DNA of 64,000 nucleotides. Origin: Gehongia tenuis. GTDB taxonomy: Bacteria > Bacillota > Clostridia > Christensenellales > NSJ-53. The position numbers and the translations under genes were made by a program. Below the pieces are notes generated by a model. The model saw only the letters and a program-made list of their open reading frames with translations. It was not told the origin of the DNA and did not search any database. Below are positions 59,113 to 64,000 of the stretch, piece by piece (the first letter of the stretch is position 1; the number at the start of each line of letters is the position of its first letter). The DNA is taken from NCBI RefSeq assembly GCF_014384795.1, contig NZ_JACRSR010000006.1, positions 1 through 64,000 on the forward strand, given 5' to 3'.

Positions 59113-59967
59113 ATGAAAAAACAGGAATTTGTGATGTTAAATACAGCAGATTTACACCCATTCCCCGACAATCCTTTTCGGGTTGTGGAGGATGAATTAC
59201 TCATAGAATTAGCAGAAAGCATAAAGGAGTTTGGTATGGTAACGCCGATTATTACCCGCCAAAAAGAGGACGGAAACGGTTATGAGGTCATTGCAGGGCA
59301 GCGGCGTGTCCGTGCTTCCGAGCTTGCAGGGATTGAAAAAGTTCCTGCTTTTGTTTTGCCCTTAGACCGTGATAGGGCGATTATCACCCTTGTGGACAGC
59401 AACATTCAGCGTGAAAATATCCTGCCCAGTGAGCGTGCCTTTGCTTACAAGATGAAATTGGAGGCAATGAAACGGCAGGGTTTCCGCACGGATTTAACTT
59501 CTGACCAAGTTGGGCAGAAGTTGACTTCGGTGGAATTACTTGCGAAGCAGTCAGCCAACAGTCGCACACAAATACAGCGTTTTATCCGTCTGACAGAGTT
59601 AATCTCTCCCATTTTGCAGATGGTGGACGAGGATAAAATCTCTCTTACGCCTGCTGTTGAACTGTCTTTTCTGAAAAAAGACGAGCAGGAAAATCTCCTT
59701 GTCACGATGGAAAGTGAGGACGCTACTCCCTCGCTCTCACAGTCGCAGCGGATGAAAAGGTTAAGTCAAATGGGGCGGCTTGATATGGACGCTATCTTTG
59801 AGATTATGACCGAGGAAAAGGGCAACCAAAAGGAAACCGTTAAAATCCGTATGGACAAGCTGAAAAAATACTTTCCCAAAGGCACTACGCCACAGCAGAT
59901 TGAGGAGATGATTATCCGCCTGCTTGAGCGTGAGCTTGCAAGAAAACGCAGCCGTGACAGCCGATAA
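59113..59967 (+). CDS. ParB/RepB/Spo0J-family protein
   Basis: 284 residues: ParB N-terminal nuclease-like CTP-binding domain at ~10-95 (LHPFPDNPFRV, EVIAGQRRVRASELAG with the GxRR box) and a central HTH at 110-190 (SVELLAKQSANSRTQIQRFIRL). In mobilizable elements such genes occur without ParA and may act as transcription or replication factors. Linked to the relaxase gene by nine bases. The iterons upstream are possible target sites. Confidence 0.88.
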   Translation: MKKQEFVMLNTADLHPFPDNPFRVVEDELLIELAESIKEFGMVTPIITRQKEDGNGYEVIAGQRRVRASELAGIEKVPAFVLPLDRDRAIITLVDSNIQRENILPSERAFAYKMKLEAMKRQGFRTDLTSDQVGQKLTSVELLAKQSANSRTQIQRFIRLTELISPILQMVDEDKISLTPAVELSFLKKDEQENLLVTMESEDATPSLSQSQRMKRLSQMGRLDMDAIFEIMTEEKGNQKETVKIRMDKLKKYFPKGTTPQQIEEMIIRLLERELARKRSRDSR

Positions 59968-60010
59968 AGGTTTGTTTTGAGTTGGTAAAAGAAAGCTGAG
60001 GTAACAGAAA

Positions 60011-60235
60011 ATGAAGGATATTCAAAGTGAAATCACAAAGGAAATTGCCGTTTTGTCGGTAAGTGAAAGCGGCTACACCAAAGAAATCAATCTTGTATCT
60101 TGGAATGGTGCAGAGCCAAAATATGATATTCGCAGCTTTTCGCCTAACCGAGAGAAATGCGGTAAGGGTATTACACTGACGGGAACAGAAGTAAAAATGC
60201 TGCTTGAAGCGTTGAAAAAAGAACTGAATAACTAA
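60011..60235 (+). CDS. YdbC-like PC4-type single-stranded nucleic acid binding protein
   Basis: 74 residues: EIAVLSVSESGYTKEINLVSWNGAEPKYDIR followed by GKGITLTGTEVKMLLEALK, cited by pattern; this is the YdbC/PC4 fold that binds single-stranded DNA as a dimer. The start ATG 60011 has GAGGTAACAG upstream. It is standard in this kind of element, perhaps protecting the transferred strand. Confidence 0.8.
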   Translation: MKDIQSEITKEIAVLSVSESGYTKEINLVSWNGAEPKYDIRSFSPNREKCGKGITLTGTEVKMLLEALKKELNN

Positions 60236-60250
60236 ATCAATTTTGGATTG

Positions 60251-60276
60251 GGAGCGTTTTCGGACGCTCCTTTTCC
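60251..60276 (+). terminator. Hairpin terminator after YdbC-like gene
   Basis: GGAGCG and CGCTCC arms with a TTTTCGGA loop and TTTTCC after. Confidence 0.7.
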
Positions 60277-60300
60277 ATTTTTTTAAAGGAGGATATGCTT

Positions 60301-60492
60301 ATGGCAAGAACAGTTACACGTCCGAAAATATCCGTACAGGCGGCATATACGGGCGAAAAAGATATGCGTGAGGTTTTCATTTCTCTGCTTATTTCGAAGG
60401 TACGGAACGGAAAAAACTCTGTTCGCACCTTTGAGATAATAAAGGATACAGAATACAATATAGGCACAACACAGATAAAGGAGGCAAGTTAA
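60301..60492 (+). CDS. Hypothetical small protein of mobile element
   Basis: 63 residues (MARTVTRPKISVQAAYTGEK, REVFISLLISKVRNG). No domain recognised. AAAGGAGG is eight bases before ATG 60301; the ATG at 60295 is too close. It overlaps nothing and ends just before the recombinase start, so it is translationally adjacent. Short proteins in this slot are found in related elements. Confidence 0.65.
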   Translation: MARTVTRPKISVQAAYTGEKDMREVFISLLISKVRNGKNSVRTFEIIKDTEYNIGTTQIKEAS

Positions 60493-62181
60493 ATGGGTAT
60501 TTTAAGAACAGCATTATACTGCCGTTTGTCGAAAGACGATATGCTGCAAGGCGATAGCGAAAGCATTAAAACACAAAAAGCAATGCTCACGCAGTATGCA
60601 AAGGAACACGGATTTATGGTAGTCGAGGTCTATGTGGACGATGGGTACAGCGGTCTGAATTTTGACCGTCCAGACTTTAACCGTATGCTCGATGACATTG
60701 AAGCAGGCAAGATTGATGTGGTCATCACAAAGGATTTATCCCGTTTGGGGCGTGACCATTTGAAGGTCGGACACTTCACAGAAATTTACTTCCCAATGAA
60801 AAATGTACGGTATATCGCCGTTAATGATATGGTGGATACCGCCAACAAGAACAACGATATAGCAGCCTTAAAAAATGTAATGAACGAGTTTTACAGCCGT
60901 GATAATTCCCGTAAAATCCGTTCTTCTGTCCGTGCAAGAGCAAAAGCTGGACTTTACCGCTGTTCCTTTAATCCTATCGGCTATCGCAAAGCACCCGATA
61001 ATCATAACAAGCTGATAGTTGACGAGGAAACAGCCCCTATTGTCAAGCGTATTTTTCAGCTTGCCTATGAGGGTGTTGGCTCTCACAAAATTGCAACAAT
61101 GTTTCGCAAGGAGCAGATACCCTGTCCTTCTTGGTGGCTGCACAGCAGAGGTGAAAAGGATTATTCCAAACGCTTTGAGAAGCCAGAAAACAAATATATC
61201 TGGTCGCATACGGTCATCAGCAACATCATCAAAAATCCTCTCTATCTCGGACATTCAGTTATGTGCAAAACAGAAGCAATTTTCAAGGTGGGCAAAAGCA
61301 AAAAAGTACCCGAAGCGGAACGCATACGGGTTGATAACACCCACGAGCCGCTTATCGCACAGGAGATTTTTGACGGGGCGAATCAAAAGATACTGAGCCG
61401 AAAACGAGAGGACACAAGCGGCAATGTATCAATTTTTGCAGGGCTTATCAAGTGCGGCACTTGCGGCAGGGCAATGTGTCAGAGGTATTGGGGCAAGGAT
61501 AGACATCGTATTTTCGTCTGCTCCACCTACGGAAATAACACGAAAGACTGCACAGACCACCGCATATTTTACGAGGATTTATATAACGCTGTGCTTGCGG
61601 ATATTCAGTATCACGCCCGCCTTGCTTTTGAAAACCGTGCGGCGGCTGTGGCTTTGGCGGTTAAAATGAACGATAAAGCGGACGGAAACCGTGGAAAAAG
61701 CAATGAAAGCAAGCTGAAACAGGCAAAGAAACGCTGTGATAAAGTGACAAGATTATTTGACAGGCTGTACGAGGACTCTCTTTCTGGGCGTATCTCAAAC
61801 GATAATTTCACCCGTCTGATTAACAAATATCAGTCTGAGCAGGAGCAATTACAAAGGCAGATAGAACAGCTTGAAAGCACGATGCAGGCGGTAAAGGATA
61901 ATCAGAGCAATGCCGTGCAATGGGCGGATTTGATGTCACAGTACGCAGGCATACTGGAGCTTACCACCGAAAATCTCAATCTTCTTATTGAGCGAATAGA
62001 AGTATTTAACCGAACGCAGACAGAAGCCGAGGCAGAACAGATTATTAAAATCTGTTACCGCTTCGGCGGGTACATAGGGGAACGCCGTTTCAATGCAAAG
62101 GTTTTGAAGCACCCTTGTAAGAAATTTTGTTCTTCGGAAAGGAAAGTCAATGAAAGAGAAAAAGTATTATCTGTATCTTGA
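60493..62181 (+). CDS. Large serine recombinase (TnpX-like)
   Basis: 562 residues. Resolvase domain 1-150 with catalytic Ser13 in YCRLSKDD, VYVDDGYSGLNFDRPDF, and ITKDLSRLGRD; recombinase domain ~160-275 (FNPIGYRKAPDNHNKLIVDEE, IIKNPLYLGH); zinc ribbon at ~310-345 (CGTCGRAMCQRYWG, FVCSTYG) and a C-terminal coiled coil. It excises and integrates the element through a circular form. Length is below the 700 aa of TnpX but within this class. AAAGGAGG before ATG 60493. Confidence 0.93.
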   Translation: MGILRTALYCRLSKDDMLQGDSESIKTQKAMLTQYAKEHGFMVVEVYVDDGYSGLNFDRPDFNRMLDDIEAGKIDVVITKDLSRLGRDHLKVGHFTEIYFPMKNVRYIAVNDMVDTANKNNDIAALKNVMNEFYSRDNSRKIRSSVRARAKAGLYRCSFNPIGYRKAPDNHNKLIVDEETAPIVKRIFQLAYEGVGSHKIATMFRKEQIPCPSWWLHSRGEKDYSKRFEKPENKYIWSHTVISNIIKNPLYLGHSVMCKTEAIFKVGKSKKVPEAERIRVDNTHEPLIAQEIFDGANQKILSRKREDTSGNVSIFAGLIKCGTCGRAMCQRYWGKDRHRIFVCSTYGNNTKDCTDHRIFYEDLYNAVLADIQYHARLAFENRAAAVALAVKMNDKADGNRGKSNESKLKQAKKRCDKVTRLFDRLYEDSLSGRISNDNFTRLINKYQSEQEQLQRQIEQLESTMQAVKDNQSNAVQWADLMSQYAGILELTTENLNLLIERIEVFNRTQTEAEAEQIIKICYRFGGYIGERRFNAKVLKHPCKKFCSSERKVNEREKVLSVS

Positions 62182-62323
62182 CGAGCAGGAGCGAAAGCTG
62201 TTGATTTACGCTCTGAATGGGTTTCGCAGCAAGCTGATAGCTGAGGGCAGATATACAGACTGTGTGGACGAACTGCTCATTAAGGTTATTTACGCAAAAA
62301 CAGTGAAACTGAAAATACGATAA
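62150..62323 (+). CDS. Small hypothetical ORF after recombinase
   Basis: 57 residues (MKEKKYYLYLDEQERKLLIYALNG, cited in part) overlapping the recombinase end by 32 bases. GGAAAGG at 62140-62145 precedes ATG 62150. A helical LDEQERKLLIYALN..LI pattern recurs in similar short mobile-element proteins. Unknown role. Confidence 0.65.
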   Translation: MKEKKYYLYLDEQERKLLIYALNGFRSKLIAEGRYTDCVDELLIKVIYAKTVKLKIR

Positions 62324-62338
62324 CGGGAGGATTGCATA

Positions 62339-62716
62339 ATGGAAAAGTATATTTTTGATGAAAGCAACGGGCTGTGGTATGAGCTGCAAGGAGATTATTA
62401 TATCCCCTGTCTTACCTTACCAGCCGAAAAGGAAAAGCCGATAGGCCTTTTCGGACAGCGGCACAGGCGGTATCTGAGGGAGTACCGCCGAATTACATAT
62501 ACCAATCTTTTTACAAGCGGCAGGCTCAATTCTTACCTTGCCGACATAGACGAACAGGCACAGCAACGCTTTGAAACGATTACAGAGCAGATGAAGCAGG
62601 CACAGGGTATTACGGAGCAGCTAAAGGCGGAAAACGCCTTAGAATGGACAGGAAGAATGAATAACATTCGAGCGTGTGCTGTTGAGATTGTAGATAGAGA
62701 AATAATCTACGCATAG
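62339..62716 (+). CDS. tnpV: TnpV transposon-encoded protein
   Basis: 125 residues: SNGLWYELQGDYYIPCLTLPAEKEKP, GLFGQRHRRYLREYRRITYTNL and the acidic helical C-terminus match TnpV of Tn4451-type elements. TnpV's role in transposition is not established. GGGAGGA before ATG 62339. A terminator follows, marking the end of the mobility operon. Confidence 0.85.
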   Translation: MEKYIFDESNGLWYELQGDYYIPCLTLPAEKEKPIGLFGQRHRRYLREYRRITYTNLFTSGRLNSYLADIDEQAQQRFETITEQMKQAQGITEQLKAENALEWTGRMNNIRACAVEIVDREIIYA

Positions 62717-62718
62717 GG

Positions 62719-62756
62719 AAAAACGGCAGGGAGAAATCTCTGCCGTTTTTCTTTTT
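62719..62756 (+). terminator. Terminator of mobility operon
   Basis: AAAAACGGCAG (62719-62729) pairs with CTGCCGTTTTT (62740-62750), followed by CTTTTT. Confidence 0.9.
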
Positions 62757-62851
62757 GGGAAGAGTTCAGTTAAACAATTCGAAATATCTTGCAATGAGAT
62801 TATTAAATCTCTATAAGCAAGCTATTAGATGTCATTTTTTGTTTCCTTTGC

Positions 62852-62926
62852 TTGAAAAACAGCTTGTTTTTTGCTATAATAAACCCTCCACTATAACACC
62901 AGACTTTTTTAGTGTGGTATTATAGT
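62852..62926 (+). promoter_or_regulatory. Promoter and operator of double-MerR regulator
   Basis: TTGAAA (62852-62857), 17 bases, TATAAT (62875-62880). Just downstream, ACTATAACACCA (62890-62901) and TGGTATTATAGT (62915-62926) form a 12-bp inverted repeat with one mismatch, in the transcribed region, a likely repressor site. Confidence 0.7.
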
Positions 62927-62944
62927 TTGGCAGGAGGTGGTTTT

Positions 62945-63685
62945 TTGCAGACATATAAAACAGCACAGGTAGCACAAATAGTAGGTGTTCACCCAAACAC
63001 GGTCAGGCTGTATGAGGATTTGAAGCTTATCCCAAAGCCTGAACGCAAACCAAACGGTTATCGAGTCTTTACCGACTTTCATATTGATGTTTTTAGATTA
63101 GCAAGAACCGCTTTTCAAATTGAAGTTCTACAAAATGGCTTGCGTAAAAAAATCGTGAGTATGGTAAAAACTGCGGCCCAAGGTGACTTTGATACAGCAC
63201 TTACCCTTACTAGTGAATATTTATCACAGGCGCAGACGGAAAAAGAAAATGCCGATGAAGCCATACGCATTACAAAGAAAATTCTGTCCGGCACTTCTGA
63301 TACAGATGCTCTTGAACTGAAACGCTCCGATACAGCAAAGCATTTGCAGATTTCGATGGATACTCTGCGAAATTGGGAAATGAATGGTCTTTTATCTGTA
63401 AAAAGAAAAATGAACGGATACCGTGTTTATACTGGTGAGGATATTAATCGCTTAAAAATCATTCGTTCATTACGGTGTGCAAACTATTCTTTGGAAGCTA
63501 TACTGCGTATGTTGTCGGAACTTTCGGCAAATCCGAATGTAGATATTAAACAGGCATTGGATACGCCGAGGCCGGGCGAGGATATTGTATCCGTTTGTGA
63601 TAAGCTACTTACCTCTCTTAATGCTGCCGAACAAAATGCCAAAGTGATGCTAAATATGCTCCATAAGATGAAAAGAAAATATTGA
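62945..63685 (+). CDS. MerR-type regulator with two HTH domains
   Basis: 246 residues. The first MerR HTH spans ~1-60 (YKTAQVAQIVGVHPNTVRLYEDLKLIP, NGYRVFTDFHIDVFRLART) and a second spans ~125-195 (DTAKHLQISMDTLRNWEMNGLLS, NGYRVYTGEDINRLKIIRSL), both ending with NGYRV. One chain thus carries both DNA-reading heads. TTG start at 62945, seven bases after GGAGG. It is followed by a terminator-like hairpin and an ABC transporter gene, so it probably regulates that transporter, a common antibiotic- or peptide-resistance layout. Confidence 0.85.
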   Translation: MQTYKTAQVAQIVGVHPNTVRLYEDLKLIPKPERKPNGYRVFTDFHIDVFRLARTAFQIEVLQNGLRKKIVSMVKTAAQGDFDTALTLTSEYLSQAQTEKENADEAIRITKKILSGTSDTDALELKRSDTAKHLQISMDTLRNWEMNGLLSVKRKMNGYRVYTGEDINRLKIIRSLRCANYSLEAILRMLSELSANPNVDIKQALDTPRPGEDIVSVCDKLLTSLNAAEQNAKVMLNMLHKMKRKY

Positions 63686-63696
63686 ACCCTCCATTT

Positions 63697-63730
63697 TACC
63701 ACCAACCTTTCGGTTGGTGGTATTCTTTTT
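63697..63730 (+). terminator. Hairpin between MerR gene and ABC gene
   Basis: TACCACCAACC (63697-63707) pairs perfectly with GGTTGGTGGTA (63712-63722), TTTC loop, then TTCTTTTT. Confidence 0.85.
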
Positions 63731-63749
63731 ACACAAAGGAGGTCATGTT

Positions 63750-64000
63750 ATGGATGAAATAATTAAAGTCGGGCAGCTAACCAAAACATACGGGAGTCTG
63801 CTTGCAGTAAACAACCTAAGCCTGTCGGTGGAGCAAGGAACTGTTTTCGGTTTGCTTGGTGCGAATGGGGCAGGTAAAAGCACTACGATAGAATGTGTTT
63901 TAGGGACAAAAACACCCGATAGCGGTACGGTTTCTATTTTGGGAATGAATCCACTGAAAGACCGAAAAAAACTTTTTGAAAAGGTTAGCGTTCAGTTTCA
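63750..64000 (+). CDS. ABC transporter ATP-binding protein (partial)
   Basis: The first 83 codons are present; the gene runs off the window. VGQLTKTYGSLLAVNNLSLSV is the A-loop region, GLLGANGAGKSTTIEC holds Walker A (GANGAGKST), and the Q-loop region (VSVQFQ) lies at the edge. The type resembles daunorubicin-resistance/CcmA-like exporters with separate permease subunits. AAAGGAGG before ATG 63750. Confidence 0.9.
   Translation, partial: MDEIIKVGQLTKTYGSLLAVNNLSLSVEQGTVFGLLGANGAGKSTTIECVLGTKTPDSGTVSILGMNPLKDRKKLFEKVSVQF

Larger units (their letters stand above)
44780..62760. mobile_element. Integrative mobilizable element (MobV / large serine recombinase)
   Basis: The backbone is AAA ATPase, oriT, MobV relaxase, ParB, YdbC-like protein, large serine recombinase and TnpV, a set known from Clostridia mobilizable transposons. 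Base composition is lower and codon use different from the flanking core. The cargo is the redox gene cluster at 45-56 kb. The left limit is placed by composition change after the PatB-type gene; the right limit is uncertain, since the MerR/ABC genes after TnpV may also belong. No type IV secretion genes are present, so transfer would need a helper. Confidence 0.7.

Noticed and set aside
1..64000. CRISPR arrays, rRNA genes, insertion sequences with DDE transposase
   Set aside because: None seen: no regularly spaced repeats beyond the iterons, no ribosomal RNA signatures, no transposase ORF.

Overview
The window looks like chromosome of an endospore-forming, GC-rich Clostridia (Bacillota) species. 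Supporting signs are an alpha/beta-type small acid-soluble spore protein, spore-associated DUF1540 proteins, strong AGGAGG ribosome sites, c-di-AMP cyclase genes and a HelD-type RNA polymerase recycling factor. I cannot name the genus. Three zones differ in content and base composition.

(1) About 1-11,030: right-hand part of a siphophage-like prophage that continues off the left edge. It holds middle genes (ssb, RusA-type resolvase, Lar-like and zinc-ribbon proteins, a DUF5651-like protein), then jumps directly to the tape measure gene, distal tail, Gp37-like tail protein, tail fibre, XhlA-like protein, amidase and holin. Terminase, portal, capsid and head-tail genes are absent, so the element carries a large internal deletion and is probably defective. 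It ends with a compact promoter/three-hairpin/terminator unit that looks like a small RNA, a lone HigA-type antitoxin gene and a tRNA-Ala whose 3' end faces the prophage.

(2) About 11,030-44,770: core chromosome, mostly short operons closed by clear terminators. Contents: acetyltransferase, SASP, two DUF1540 genes, YugP-type peptidase, leuS with an attenuator-like leader, PHP phosphatase, a PII-like protein coupled to a cation/proton antiporter, an RsfA-like regulator, asnS, ldh, a lipoprotein, a MATE exporter and helD. These are followed by amino-acid genes: DUF1015, aspartate kinase, DAHP synthase plus prephenate dehydrogenase behind a Tyr/Phe-rich leader peptide and terminator, and serC-serA. 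Then come a SirTM/macrodomain ADP-ribosylation pair beside an HxlR regulator, an alkaline-phosphatase-superfamily protein, two tandem D-2-hydroxyacid dehydrogenases, and cdaA-cdaR followed by a small membrane protein, a P-loop ATPase and a PatB-type lyase.

(3) About 44,780 to beyond 62,750: a lower-GC integrative mobilizable element. Its cargo is a LysR/MerR-controlled redox cluster: flavin reductase, two lipoprotein flavodoxins (one fused to a sulfatase-modifying-factor domain), aldo/keto reductase, tautomerase, a carboxymuconolactone decarboxylase-cupin fusion, cytoplasmic flavodoxin, FMN reductase, a DUF4405 membrane protein, a cyclophilin-like lipoprotein, a DUF362 lipoprotein, NUDIX and a permease. 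The combination suggests an extracytoplasmic flavin/electron-transfer module that I do not recognise as a described system. The mobility backbone is an AAA ATPase interrupted by an in-frame TGA, a MobV relaxase with a pMV158-like oriT bracketed by TGACAG iterons in inverted orientation, ParB, YdbC-like, a large serine recombinase and TnpV. The window ends in a double-MerR regulator and the start of an ABC transporter gene.
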